A stretch of 64,000 nt of DNA from Streptomyces sp. NRRL B-24484 (GTDB lineage Bacteria; Actinomycetota; Actinomycetes; Streptomycetales; Streptomycetaceae), in the NCBI RefSeq assembly GCF_000717715.1, contig NZ_JOAI01000014.1:86450-150449 (forward strand). The letters are read 5' to 3'. The notes beneath the pieces were generated by a model, which was not told the DNA's origin, ran no database searches, and saw nothing but the letters and a program-made list of their open reading frames with translations. The position numbers and the translations under genes were made by a program. Of the stretch, positions 1 to 8,816 are shown piece by piece (position 1 is the first letter of the stretch; every line of letters starts with the position of its first letter).

Positions 1-1328
1 GGCGTCACCTCGGAGCGGTACTCCTCCCACTCCTGGCGCTTGTTGCGCAGGAAGAAGTCGAAGACGTGCTCGCCCAGGGTCTCGGCGACGAGTTCGCTGC
101 GCTGCATCAGGTCGATGGCCTCGCCGAGGTTCTGCGGCATGGGCTGGATCCCCAGCGCACGGCGCTCGGCGTCGGAGAGGGCCCACACGTCGTCGTCGGC
201 GCCGGGCGGGAGTTCGTAGCCCTCCTCGATGCCCTTGAGGCCGGCGGCGAGGGTGACGGCGTAGGCGAGGTAGGGGTTGCAGCCGGTGTCGAGGGAGCGG
301 ACCTCGATGCGGGTGGAGCCCTGCTTGCCGGGCTTGTACATCGGGACCCGGATCAGCGCGGAGCGGTTGTTGTGGCCCCAGCAGATGTACGAGGGGGCCT
401 CGCCGCCGGCGCCGGCGGTCCGCTGCGAACCGCCCCAGATGCGCTTGTAGGAGTTGACCCACTGGTTGGTGACGGCGGCGATCTCGGCGGCGTGCTTGAG
501 CAGGCCGGCGATGAACGAGCGGCCCACCTTGGAGAGCTGGTACTCGGCCCCCGACTCGTGGAAGGCGTTGCGGTCGCCCTCGAAGAGCGAGACGTGGGTG
601 TGCATGCCCGAACCGGGGTGGTTGGAGAACGGCTTGGGCATGAAGCTGGCGTGCACGCCCTGCTCCAGCGCGACCTCCTTCATGACCAGGCGGAAGGTCA
701 TGATGTTGTCGGCGGTGGAGAGCGCGTCCGCGTACCGGAGGTCGATCTCCTGCTGGCCCGGGGCACCCTCGTGGTGGGAGAACTCCACCGAGATGCCCAT
801 CGACTCCAGCATGGTGATGGCCTGTCGGCGGAAGTCGTGGCCGACGCCGCGCGGGGTGTGGTCGAAGTAACCGGACTGGTCGGCCGGGATCGGCGCGGTG
901 CCGTCGCCGGGGAGGTTCTTCAGGAGGAAGAACTCGATCTCGGGGTGGGTGTAGAAGGTGAAGCCCTGTGCGGACGCCTTCTCCAGGGTGCGCTTGAGCA
1001 CGTACCGCGGATCGGCGAACGACGGCGAGCCGTCCGGCATGAGGATGTCGCAGAACATGCGCGCGGTGCCCGGGGTCTCGGAGCGCCACGGCAGTATCTG
1101 GAAGGTGGTCGGGTCCGGCTTGGCGATCATGTCGGACTCGTAGACCCGGGCGAAGCCCTCGATCGCCGAGCCGTCGAAGCCGATGCCCTCCTCGAAGGCC
1201 TGCTCCAGCTCGGCGGGCGCGACTGCGACCGACTTCAGGAACCCGAGGACGTCGGTGAACCACAGCCGGACAAAACGGATGTCACGCTCTTCGAGCGTGC
1301 GAAGCACGAACTCCTGCTGCTTGCCCAT
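1..1328 (-). CDS. glnA: Glutamine synthetase family protein (GlnA2-like), 3' end missing
   Basis: This is a class I glutamine synthetase-type enzyme, which makes an ATP-dependent gamma-glutamyl amide. About 442 codons are present on the minus strand and the last few residues lie beyond base 1. The start MGKQQEFVLRTLEERDIRFV, the ATP/Mg region with GSGMHTHVSL, and NNRSALIRVP are family hallmarks. The neighbour nadE is divergent across about 200 bp. In Streptomyces coelicolor the glutamine synthetase gene near nadE and map is glnA2, reported as a gamma-glutamylpolyamine synthetase, so polyamine use is possible here. That rests on synteny only. A housekeeping ammonia-assimilating role cannot be excluded from the sequence. 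Confidence 0.93.
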   Translation of the reverse strand, partial: MGKQQEFVLRTLEERDIRFVRLWFTDVLGFLKSVAVAPAELEQAFEEGIGFDGSAIEGFARVYESDMIAKPDPTTFQILPWRSETPGTARMFCDILMPDGSPSFADPRYVLKRTLEKASAQGFTFYTHPEIEFFLLKNLPGDGTAPIPADQSGYFDHTPRGVGHDFRRQAITMLESMGISVEFSHHEGAPGQQEIDLRYADALSTADNIMTFRLVMKEVALEQGVHASFMPKPFSNHPGSGMHTHVSLFEGDRNAFHESGAEYQLSKVGRSFIAGLLKHAAEIAAVTNQWVNSYKRIWGGSQRTAGAGGEAPSYICWGHNNRSALIRVPMYKPGKQGSTRIEVRSLDTGCNPYLAYAVTLAAGLKGIEEGYELPPGADDDVWALSDAERRALGIQPMPQNLGEAIDLMQRSELVAETLGEHVFDFFLRNKRQEWEEYRSEVT

Positions 1329-1533
1329 GGGGACAGTCTCACCTCTGCTCTTTACGTCCGTGTTACGCCCGGCGGCGGCGGGCGGTGGCCGGAGCGGCTC
1401 GTGGTCCCGCGACCGATCCCATCATGGCGGATCACCGCCCGCCGTCCACCCCTGGGTAGCCGTCGGCCGAAGGGTGGACGGCGGCCCCCGGGGGCACCCC
1501 CCGCGACATAACGTCAGTTAGACGATTACACTC

Positions 1534-3294
1534 GTGGCCATGCCGAATCTGCGTCTCGCCCTGTGCCAGAACGACCCCTGGGTCGGCGACATCACCCGCA
1601 ACAGCGACGAGGTGGTGCGCTGGACCCGGCAGGCCGCCGACGCGGGCGCCCAGCTGGTCGCCTTCCCCGAGATGGCCCTGACCGGGTACCCGGTCGAGGA
1701 CCTCGCCCTGCGCGGCTCCTTCGTGGAGGCCTCGCGCACCGCCCTGGTGGAGCTCGCCGCCCGGCTGCGGGACGAGGGCCTGGGCGAGGTGCCGGTGGTC
1801 GTCGGCTACCTGGGCCGCTCCGACCACGACTCGCCGCGCCTGCACCGCCCGGCCGGCTCCCCGCAGAACTGCGCCGCGGTGCTGCACCGCGGCGAGGTGG
1901 TCACCCGCTTCGCCAAGCACTACCTGCCCAACTACGGCGTCTTCGACGAGTACCGCTACTTCGTCCCCGGCGACCAGCTGGTGGTGCTGACCCTGCACGG
2001 CGTGGACGTCGCGCTGGCGATCTGCGAGGACATCTGGCAGGACGGCGGCCGGGCCACCGCCGCGGGCGAGGTCGACGCCGGCCTGCTGCTGGTGGTCAAC
2101 GGCTCCCCGTACGAGCGGAACAAGGACGACGTCCGGCTGGAGCTGGTGCAGCGCCGGGCCGCGGAGGCGGGCTGCACCCTCGCCTACCTGAACATGGTCG
2201 GCGGCCAGGACGAGCTGGTCTTCGACGGCGACTCGGTCGTGGTCTCGAAGGACGGCGAGGTGCTGGCCCGGGCCCCGCAGTTCGAGGAGCGGCTGCTGCT
2301 CACCGACCTGGAGCTGCCGGCCGCCCCCGCCGAGCACACCGACGGCCTGATCCTCACCGACGGGCTGCACCTGGTGCGGGTGGACCTCGGCGGCGAGGCG
2401 CTGCCCGCCCCGGCCGAGCCGGTCGCCGCGGAGATCGCGCCGCGGCTGGACGACGAGGCGGAGATCTACGCCGCCCTGGTCGAGGGCACCCGGGCGTACG
2501 TCCGCAAGAACGGCTTCAAGTCGGTGCTGATCGGCCTGTCCGGCGGCATCGACTCGGCGCTGGTCGCGGCGATCGCGGTGGACGCGGTCGGCGCGGAGAA
2601 CGTGCACTGCATCTCGATGCCGAGCCGGTACTCCTCGGAGCACTCCAAGGACGACGCGGCCGACCTGGCCCGCCGCACCGGCCTCAACTTCCGTACCGTG
2701 TCCATCGCCCCGATGTTCGACGCCTACATGGGCTCGCTGGGGCTGACCGGCCTGGCCGAGGAGAACCTGCAGTCCCGGCTGCGCGGCACCCTGCTGATGG
2801 CGGTCTCCAACCAGGAGGGCCACATCGTCCTCGCGCCGGGCAACAAGAGCGAGCTGGCGGTCGGCTACTCGACGCTGTACGGCGACTCGGTGGGCGCCTA
2901 CGGCCCCATCAAGGACGTCTACAAGTCGCTGATCTTCCGGCTGGCGAAGTGGCGCAACGAGGCCGCCGAGGCCCGCGGCGAGGAGCCGCCGATCCCGGAG
3001 AACACCATCACCAAGCCGCCGTCCGCGGAGCTGCGGCCGGACCAGGTCGACACCGACTCGCTGCCCGACTACGACCTGCTGGACACCGTGCTCGACCTGT
3101 ACGTCGAGGGCGACCTCGGCCGGGACGCGATCGTCGCCAGGGGCTTCCCGCCCGAGGTGGTGGACCGGGTGGTCCGGCTGGTCGACACCGCCGAGTACAA
3201 GCGCCGGCAGTACCCGCCGGGCCCGAAGATCTCGGCCAAGGGCTTCGGCCGGGACCGCCGCCTGCCGATCACCAACCGGTGGCGCCGGGGCTGA
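1534..3294 (+). CDS. nadE: Glutamine-dependent NAD+ synthase
   Basis: This enzyme amidates nicotinic acid adenine dinucleotide to NAD+ using glutamine and ATP, the last step of NAD synthesis. The N-terminal nitrilase-type glutaminase domain (about residues 1-270) has the Glu46-Lys128-Cys164 triad, seen in AFPEMALTGYP, FAKHYLPNY and ALAICEDIW. The C-terminal synthetase domain has the ATP P-loop SGGIDS at 336-341. The length of 586 residues is usual for the two-domain actinobacterial form. GTG at 1534 is used; the ATG two codons later is an equally good start. Transcription diverges from the glutamine synthetase gene. Confidence 0.96.
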   Translation: MAMPNLRLALCQNDPWVGDITRNSDEVVRWTRQAADAGAQLVAFPEMALTGYPVEDLALRGSFVEASRTALVELAARLRDEGLGEVPVVVGYLGRSDHDSPRLHRPAGSPQNCAAVLHRGEVVTRFAKHYLPNYGVFDEYRYFVPGDQLVVLTLHGVDVALAICEDIWQDGGRATAAGEVDAGLLLVVNGSPYERNKDDVRLELVQRRAAEAGCTLAYLNMVGGQDELVFDGDSVVVSKDGEVLARAPQFEERLLLTDLELPAAPAEHTDGLILTDGLHLVRVDLGGEALPAPAEPVAAEIAPRLDDEAEIYAALVEGTRAYVRKNGFKSVLIGLSGGIDSALVAAIAVDAVGAENVHCISMPSRYSSEHSKDDAADLARRTGLNFRTVSIAPMFDAYMGSLGLTGLAEENLQSRLRGTLLMAVSNQEGHIVLAPGNKSELAVGYSTLYGDSVGAYGPIKDVYKSLIFRLAKWRNEAAEARGEEPPIPENTITKPPSAELRPDQVDTDSLPDYDLLDTVLDLYVEGDLGRDAIVARGFPPEVVDRVVRLVDTAEYKRRQYPPGPKISAKGFGRDRRLPITNRWRRG

Positions 3295-3321
3295 CCCGGA
3301 GCGGACCGTGCGGCGCCCCGC

Positions 3322-3897
3322 TCAGCCGAGCGAGGCCTGCCAGGTCCAGGAGGTGCGCCGCGGCCGGCCGCCCAGCGCGGCCCGCCCGGTGCACCAGAGC
3401 AGCACGGCGGCCGGCTCGCCGCCCGGCGCGTCCGGGAAGAGCCGGGCCAGGACCGCGGCGCAGAGCGAGGCCGGCGGGTGCCACTCGGCCCGCAGGCCCC
3501 GGGTGATGTCCCAGGTGTGCAGCAGGGTCTCGGCGACGCCCATGGCCGCGAAGCCGGACGGGTCGCACGGGCCCCAGTGCCAGGCCCTGGCCTCGGGCCC
3601 GCTGACGGCCAGTGCGCCGACCAGCAGCCCGCCGGCGGCCCGGACGACCTGCAGCACCTCGTCCACCGGGGCCTCCCGGCGGACGACCAGGTCGAAGGGC
3701 AGGTAGCTCTCGCGCGGGCGGGCGGCCAACTGGCCGGCGTAGGCCAGCAGGTCGTGCGCGACGTGCACGGCGGTCTCGCGGCACGTCCAGGTCAGCGGAC
3801 CGGCCTGGACCGACCAGTCGTCATCCTCGTGGAGGACGAGCACGTCCAGCGCCGCGGTGAGGGCGCGGTGCACGTCGCGTCCGTTCATGCCAGCCAT
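3322..3897 (-). CDS. Maleylpyruvate isomerase-like / DinB-fold protein
   Basis: A 191-residue protein with the helical fold of mycothiol-dependent maleylpyruvate isomerase N-terminal domains. The segment TWTCRETAVHVAHDLLAYAGQLA places a conserved metal-site His early, and ETLLHTWDITRGL near residue 130 carries another typical His. Members often act as mycothiol-dependent enzymes or metal-binding proteins of unknown substrate. Two in-frame ATG codons (3897 and 3888) could start it. A GC-rich repeat separates it from the upstream phosphatase-family gene on the same strand. The specific reaction cannot be told from the sequence. Confidence 0.72.
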   Translation of the reverse strand: MAGMNGRDVHRALTAALDVLVLHEDDDWSVQAGPLTWTCRETAVHVAHDLLAYAGQLAARPRESYLPFDLVVRREAPVDEVLQVVRAAGGLLVGALAVSGPEARAWHWGPCDPSGFAAMGVAETLLHTWDITRGLRAEWHPPASLCAAVLARLFPDAPGGEPAAVLLWCTGRAALGGRPRRTSWTWQASLG

Positions 3898-3952
3898 CGT
3901 CGCACGGCACGGCCGGACGCCGCCCCCGAACGCCGCCCCCGACGACGGCCAG

Positions 3953-4009
3953 GGCGGCGACGGCGGCGACGGCGGCGACGGCGGCGACGGCGGCGACGGC
4001 GACGGCGAC
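3953..4009. repeat. GGCGGCGAC tandem repeat
   Basis: Five perfect 9-bp units (GGCGGCGAC) run from 3953 to 3997 and continue as a GGCGAC tail. The tract lies in the 119-bp gap between two minus-strand genes. The unit is a multiple of three and keeps the reading frame open, but no coding role is apparent. Confidence 0.9.
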
Positions 4010-4016
4010 GGACGGG

Positions 4017-5012
4017 TCAGTACCGGTAGGTGGCGGTGACGGCGCGGTGGTCGCTGCCGTCGGAGGGCAGCACCCGCGAGTCGGTCGGGGTCAGCTTGCC
4101 CTTGCTGAGGATCTGGTCGATCCGGGCCATCGGGAAGGCGGACGGCCAGGAGAAGCCGAAGCCGTCGCCGGCGGCGCCCTGCGCGGAGCGCATCTGCGAG
4201 GTGATCGGCGCCAGGCTGCGGTCGTTCATGGTGCCGTTGAGGTCGCCGAGGAGGATGACCTTCTTCAGCTGCTCGGCCTCGATGGCGTCGCCCAGCGCCT
4301 GCGCGCTGTGGTCGCGCCGGCCGGCCGTGAAGCCGCTCTCCGACTTGACCCGCACCGAGGGCAGGTGGGCGACGTACACGGCGAGCGGGCCCTGCGGCGT
4401 GGTGACCTCGGCCCGGAAGGCGCGGGTCCAGCCGATCTTGATGTCGACCTCGCGGACGTCGTCGATCGGGTAGGTCGACCAGAGGCCGACGGTGCCCCGC
4501 ACGACGTGGTGCGGGTACCGGGCGGCCAGCCCCTCGGTGTAGACCGCGGCCGCGCTCGGCGCGATCTCCTCCAGGGCGACGATCTCGGCGCCGGAGCCGT
4601 TCAGCAGCTTCAGGGTGCCGGCGGTGTCGCTGTTGGCCGCGGCCACGTTGTGGGTGAGCACGGTGAAGTCGCCGCGGCCGCCGCCCTTGTCGGTCAGCAG
4701 TCCGCCGAACAGGTTCAGCCAGACGATCGCCGGCAGCAGCACCGCGGTCAGCGCGGTCGCCGAGCGGCGCCACAGGCCGACCGCGAGCAGCACCGGAACG
4801 GCCAGGCCCAGCCAGGGCAGGAAGGTCTCCAGCAGGCTGCCCAGGTTGCCCCAGCGGTTGGGGAGGGCCGCGTGGAAGGCCAGCAGCAGCGCGGTGAGGA
4901 CGGCGAGGACGGCGGTGACCCACCCGCGGCGCGGGTCCAGCCAGCGGCGGCCGCCGGCCGGTGGGGCCGGTGCGCCGTCGGCTGCTGCCACTGCCTCGTC
5001 CGCCTGCACCAT
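4017..5012 (-). CDS. Endonuclease/exonuclease/phosphatase family membrane protein
   Basis: A 331-residue protein with about three N-terminal membrane helices (roughly residues 30-110) followed by an extracytoplasmic EEP (DNase I-like) domain. Family signatures are LTHNVAAANSD, the catalytic Glu in EIVALEEIAP, ILLGDLNGTMNDRS and the C-terminal SDHRAVTATY. Such proteins cleave phosphoesters with a divalent metal; their substrates in actinobacteria are mostly unknown. ATG at 5012 was chosen because it precedes the acidic cytoplasmic leader; an upstream in-frame ATG at 5117 gives a low-quality Arg/Gly extension. S. coelicolor has a similar gene beside nadE, which supports orthology. Confidence 0.85.
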   Translation of the reverse strand: MVQADEAVAAADGAPAPPAGGRRWLDPRRGWVTAVLAVLTALLLAFHAALPNRWGNLGSLLETFLPWLGLAVPVLLAVGLWRRSATALTAVLLPAIVWLNLFGGLLTDKGGGRGDFTVLTHNVAAANSDTAGTLKLLNGSGAEIVALEEIAPSAAAVYTEGLAARYPHHVVRGTVGLWSTYPIDDVREVDIKIGWTRAFRAEVTTPQGPLAVYVAHLPSVRVKSESGFTAGRRDHSAQALGDAIEAEQLKKVILLGDLNGTMNDRSLAPITSQMRSAQGAAGDGFGFSWPSAFPMARIDQILSKGKLTPTDSRVLPSDGSDHRAVTATYRY

Positions 5013-5196
5013 GCGCCCCGCTCCTCCGCATCCGGCCGCTCGTCCGCCGGGATGGTCCGTACCCGTTCCGGCCGTGCCGGGCCGGAGTGCGCGGAGGGTC
5101 GGTGGGACCCCCGGCACACGCCCGGTCGTATTCTCGGCTCAGCCTATGACGGCATGGACGCGCGAGTGCCACCGGAAGGTTGCGGCACGCCCCGGA

Positions 5197-5868
5197 TCAG
5201 CGGGAACGCCCTCCGGACGGCTGCGCGCCGACCCCGTTGAGGACGGCGTCGACCATCTGCTCGGCGAGGTCCGGGTCGTCCAGCGGAGCCTCGTCCCAGA
5301 GCACCGAGCGCAGCAGGATCGGGCCGATGATGATCTCGCAGACCAGCTCGACGTCGATGTCCGAACGGAGCACGCCCTCGTCGACGCCGCGGCGGACGAT
5401 GGCGCGGGCCAGCTCGCGGCGGGGCTTGACCACCTGTTCCTGGTAGGCCTCGCGCAGCTCCGGCCAGGCGTTCATCTGGCTGAGGGCCGACTTGAGCATC
5501 CAGCGGGAGCGCTTGGCGAGGCCGCGCTTGCGCATGTAGTCGACCATGCGCACGAGTTCCTCGCGGACGGTGCCGCCGCTGGGCTCGGGCAGCGGGGACT
5601 CCAGCCGGGCGACGACCTCGACCAGCAGGGCCTCCTTGTTGGGCCAGCGCCGGTAGATGGTGGCCTTGCCGACGCCCGCCGCGGCCGCGATCCGTTCGAC
5701 GGACAGCTCGGAGAGGCTCTTGCCGGACTCCATCAGGTCCTCGACGGCGGCGAAGATCGCCTGCTCCGCGGCCTCGCTGCGCGGGCGGCCCCGGCGCGGG
5801 GCGCAGAGCTCCGCGGCGGGGCCGTCCTCGTCGGCGCCGCATGCCGAGACGGTCGGTTCGGTGTGCAT
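5197..5868 (-). CDS. TetR family transcriptional regulator
   Basis: A 223-residue repressor-type protein. The helix-turn-helix is near residues 50-75 (VERIAAAAGVGKATIYRRWP), the most conserved TetR segment. The C-terminal ligand domain (about 95-215) ends with LVCEIIIGPILLRSVLW, typical of the TetR_C_33-like group. It lies 23 bp downstream of an MFS efflux gene on the same strand, so the two are probably one operon and the regulator probably represses it. Two inverted repeats in front of the transporter gene are likely operators. The inducing compound is unknown. Confidence 0.9.
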   Translation of the reverse strand: MHTEPTVSACGADEDGPAAELCAPRRGRPRSEAAEQAIFAAVEDLMESGKSLSELSVERIAAAAGVGKATIYRRWPNKEALLVEVVARLESPLPEPSGGTVREELVRMVDYMRKRGLAKRSRWMLKSALSQMNAWPELREAYQEQVVKPRRELARAIVRRGVDEGVLRSDIDVELVCEIIIGPILLRSVLWDEAPLDDPDLAEQMVDAVLNGVGAQPSGGRSR

Positions 5869-5891
5869 GGCGCCATTCTCTCCTGACGTGC

Positions 5892-7490
5892 TCAGACCCT
5901 GGTCGGGCGCGGCTCGGTGTCGGCCGGGGAGCCGTCCGCGGCGGGGCCGGCGGCCGGCGCGGCGGGGGCCTTGCCGGGCAGCAGCACCAGGGCGAGCACC
6001 ACGCCGAGGGCGGTGATGGCGGCGGAGAGGCCTGCGACCACGTGCATGGCGTGCACGAAGGCGTCCTCGGCGGGGGCGACCAGGCCGGGCATCCGGGCGC
6101 GGTCGGCGACCGCGAGGGTGGCCTCCAGGGACTCGCCGGCCTTGTCGCGGATGCCGGCGGGCAGCTTGTCGAGGTGCTCGCTCATGCCGTCGCGGTACAC
6201 GGTGGACAGCACCGCGCCGAGCACGGCGACGCCGAGCGAGCCGCCGACCTGGCGGAAGGTGTTGTTGATGGCGGAGCCGGCGCCGGCCTTCTCGCGGGGC
6301 AGCGAGCCCATGATGGCGACGGTGACCGGGGGCATGACGTGGGCCATGCCGGCGCCCATCACGAAGCCGATGACGATCAGGACCCAGATCGGCGTCGTGG
6401 TGCCGAGCAGCAGGTAGCCGAGGAAGCCGACCACGATCAGGGCCATGCCGCCGGCGCAGGTGGCGCGGACGCCGAAGCGGTCGACGACGAGGCGGGCGCG
6501 CGGGGCGAATGCCATCTGGGCGGCGGCCAGCGGGAGCATCAGCATGCCGGACTGCAGGGCGCTGTAGCCGCGGACGCTCTGGGTGTAGAAGACGCCGAAG
6601 AAGGAGACGCCCATCAGCGCGAAGAAGACCACGCCGATGACGACGACCGAGGCGGAGAACACCCGGTTGCGGAACCAGGTGACGTCGAGTGCGGGGTGCG
6701 CGGTGCGCCGCTCGAAGAGGACGAAGGCGGCGAGCGCGACCACGCCGACGAGGATCGGCACCCAGGCGCCGGGGGCGGTGAAGTCGGCGAGCTCGCCGCC
6801 CTTGATGATGCCGTAGATCAGCGCGACCAGGCCGATGACGGAGAGCACCACGCCGATCGGGTCGAGCTTGCCGGGCCTGGGGTCCTTCGAGTTCGGCACC
6901 AGGACGGACATGGCGACCAGGGCGAGGACCACGATCGGGACGTTGACCAGGAAGACCGAGCCCCACCAGAAGTGCTCGATCAGCAGGCCGCCGGTGATCG
7001 GGCCGATGGCGATGGCGAGGCCGACCGCGCCGGCCCAGATGCCGATCGCCTTCGGCTGCTCCTTGCGGTCGAAGACGTTCATGATGATCGCGAGGGTGGC
7101 GGGCATCACGAAGGCGCCGCCGAGGCCCATGACCGCGCGGAAGGCGATGAGCTGGCCGGGGCTGTCGGCGATCGCGGAGAGCAGCGAGCCGAGGCCGAAG
7201 ACGGCCATGCCGGCGAGCAGGGACCACTTGCGGCCGAGCCGGTCACCGAGCAGGCCCGCGGTGAAGAGCAGGCCGGCGAAGACCAGGGTGTAGGAGTTGA
7301 TCGCCCACTCGAGGTCGCTCTGGCTGGCGCCGAGGCCGGTGGGGGCGGGCTGGGCGATCGTCTTCATCGCCACGTTGAGGATCGAGTTGTCGAGGACGAC
7401 GACGAGCAGGGCAAGGATCAGCGTGCCCAGGATGGCCCAGCGTCGACGGTGGACGGCTTCGGACGTGTGCGGTGGCGCAGCGATGGTCAT
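5892..7490 (-). CDS. MFS drug efflux transporter (DHA2, EmrB/QacA type)
   Basis: A 532-residue proton antiporter with about 14 predicted membrane helices. Motif A is visible as [14 protein letters not shown], and motif C-like segments follow in helix 5. The enlarged length and the C-terminal extracellular loop before the last helix suit the DHA2 family, which exports cationic and hydrophobic drugs. It is the first gene of a two-gene operon with the TetR gene 23 bp downstream. The upstream region holds two inverted repeats that could be bound by that TetR protein. The substrate is not evident. Confidence 0.92.
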   Translation of the reverse strand: MTIAAPPHTSEAVHRRRWAILGTLILALLVVVLDNSILNVAMKTIAQPAPTGLGASQSDLEWAINSYTLVFAGLLFTAGLLGDRLGRKWSLLAGMAVFGLGSLLSAIADSPGQLIAFRAVMGLGGAFVMPATLAIIMNVFDRKEQPKAIGIWAGAVGLAIAIGPITGGLLIEHFWWGSVFLVNVPIVVLALVAMSVLVPNSKDPRPGKLDPIGVVLSVIGLVALIYGIIKGGELADFTAPGAWVPILVGVVALAAFVLFERRTAHPALDVTWFRNRVFSASVVVIGVVFFALMGVSFFGVFYTQSVRGYSALQSGMLMLPLAAAQMAFAPRARLVVDRFGVRATCAGGMALIVVGFLGYLLLGTTTPIWVLIVIGFVMGAGMAHVMPPVTVAIMGSLPREKAGAGSAINNTFRQVGGSLGVAVLGAVLSTVYRDGMSEHLDKLPAGIRDKAGESLEATLAVADRARMPGLVAPAEDAFVHAMHVVAGLSAAITALGVVLALVLLPGKAPAAPAAGPAADGSPADTEPRPTRV

Positions 7491-7531
7491 GGTGTGGATT
7501 CCCCGTCCGTACGAAAAAGACCTGTGCGGAC

Positions 7532-7608
7532 TTACGAGTCGATGGCGTCTCGTAACCCGTTCGGCTCAAGCCTAGCCCGTTTTTCGATACGAGACGGACC
7601 CGTATCGC
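7532..7608 (-). promoter_or_regulatory. Two TetR-type operator candidates upstream of the MFS operon
   Basis: Two inverted repeats share the core TACGAG/CTCGTA or ATACG/CGTAT. The first is TTACGAG at 7532-7538 with CTCGTAA at 7549-7555. The second is CGATACG at 7586-7592 with CGTATCG at 7602-7608. Both are perfect 7-bp arms with 9-10 bp spacers and lie 40-120 bp before the MFS start. A TetR gene in the same operon makes autoregulation the simplest reading. Confidence 0.7.
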
Positions 7609-7767
7609 AAAGTCTGGGTAAAGGGTTCCGGGCCGGGCGGCGGACGGAGGGTGACGGACGGCCCGTGCCCCGGGTCTTTGCGGCGGGCGGGCGGCGTGCA
7701 AGCATGGGAGCAGATCCGGGGACGCCGTACGGCGCCACGAGACGACAACCCTTCAGGAGCCTGTTCG

Positions 7768-8634
7768 ATGAACGCTTCTCCGCTTCAGCCTGCCCCGTCG
7801 CAGGAAGGCACCGTGCTCTACGGCGGCATCACCAACCGGCGCGTGACCGTGCGCGACCTCGCCAGGGCCAAGCAGCACGGCGAGCGCTGGGCGATGCTGA
7901 CCGCCTACGACGCGCTGACCGCCGGTGTCTTCGACGAGGCGGGCATCCCGGTGCTGCTCGTCGGCGACTCGGCCGGCAACTGCCACCTCGGCTACGAGAA
8001 CACCGTCCCGGTGACCATGGACCAGATGGTGATGCTCTCCGCGGCCGTCGTCCGCGGCACCAAGCGGGCCCTCGTCGTCGGTGACATGCCCTTCGGTTCG
8101 TACCAGGAGTCGCCGGCCCAGGCGATGCACAACGCCGCCCGCCTGATGAAGGAGGCCGGCGTCGGCGCGGTGAAGCTGGAGGGCGGCGAGCGCAGCGCCC
8201 GTTCGATCGAGCTGCTGGTCGAGGCCGGCATCCCGGTGATGGCGCACATCGGCCTCACCCCGCAGTCCGTGCACGCCTTCGGCGGCTACCCCGTCCAGGG
8301 CCGCGGCGACGAGGCGGCCCACCGGCTGCTGCGCGACGCCAAGGCCGTGCAGCAGGCCGGCGCCTTCTCCGTGGTGCTGGAGGCGGTGCCCGCCGAGCTC
8401 GCCGCCCAGGTCACCGAGCAGCTGGCGATCCCGACCGTCGGCATCGGCGCCGGTGTGGGTACCGACGCCCAGGTGCTGGTCTGGACGGACATGGCCGGCA
8501 TGACGGCCGGCCGGGTGCCGAAGTTCGTCAAGCAGTACGCGAACCTGCGGGCCGTCCTCGGCGACGCCGCCCGGGAGTTCGCGGCCGAGGTCGGCGCGGG
8601 CACCTTCCCGGCGCCCGAGCACAGCTTCAGCTGA
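7768..8634 (+). CDS. panB: 3-methyl-2-oxobutanoate hydroxymethyltransferase
   Basis: Transfers a hydroxymethyl group from 5,10-methylenetetrahydrofolate to alpha-ketoisovalerate to give ketopantoate, the first step of pantothenate and CoA synthesis. The 288-residue length is usual for PanB. Signatures include [26 protein letters not shown] (metal-binding Asp), [14 protein letters not shown] and the catalytic Glu region [14 protein letters not shown]. The ATG at 7768 has an AGGAG ribosome site about 9 bp upstream; longer in-frame extensions have no homology. The gene stands alone between divergent or unrelated neighbours. Confidence 0.96.
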   Translation: MNASPLQPAPSQEGTVLYGGITNRRVTVRDLARAKQHGERWAMLTAYDALTAGVFDEAGIPVLLVGDSAGNCHLGYENTVPVTMDQMVMLSAAVVRGTKRALVVGDMPFGSYQESPAQAMHNAARLMKEAGVGAVKLEGGERSARSIELLVEAGIPVMAHIGLTPQSVHAFGGYPVQGRGDEAAHRLLRDAKAVQQAGAFSVVLEAVPAELAAQVTEQLAIPTVGIGAGVGTDAQVLVWTDMAGMTAGRVPKFVKQYANLRAVLGDAAREFAAEVGAGTFPAPEHSFS

Positions 8635-8765
8635 CCCCGGACGGCCACCGGCCGGCCCGGCAGCACGGCGCACCCGCCCCCGCGGCGGGTGCGCCGTCGG
8701 CGTTCCGGGCGCCGGCGGCGGCGTGCAGGCGGCGTGACAGCGGCCGGCGCCCGGCCGCCCGGCGC

Positions 8766-8794
8766 TGACAGCCGGACGACAGAGCGGCGACAGC
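8766..8794 (+). promoter_or_regulatory. SARP/BTAD-type heptamer direct repeats before the ABC exporter
   Basis: TGACAGC (8766-8772), CGACAGA (8777-8783) and CGACAGC (8788-8794) recur at exactly 11-bp intervals, and one more TGACAGC lies at 8735-8741. Three heptamers on one helical face at 11 bp is the classic binding pattern of SARP and AfsR proteins. The last repeat ends 22 bp before the exporter ATG, so the transcript would be almost leaderless. Confidence 0.65.
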
Positions 8795-8816
8795 AGGCCC
8801 GGGCAGCCTGTGGGAC

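Noticed and set aside
66..1511. Long plus-strand frame opposite the glutamine synthetase gene
   Set aside because: It is the mirror of a clearly conserved minus-strand enzyme; its translation is low-complexity Gly/Val/Leu and matches nothing.
3322..5172. Apparent fusion of the phosphatase-family and maleylpyruvate isomerase-like genes
   Set aside because: The long minus frame reads the phosphatase region in the wrong frame; the two proteins are in different frames and have separate starts and stops.
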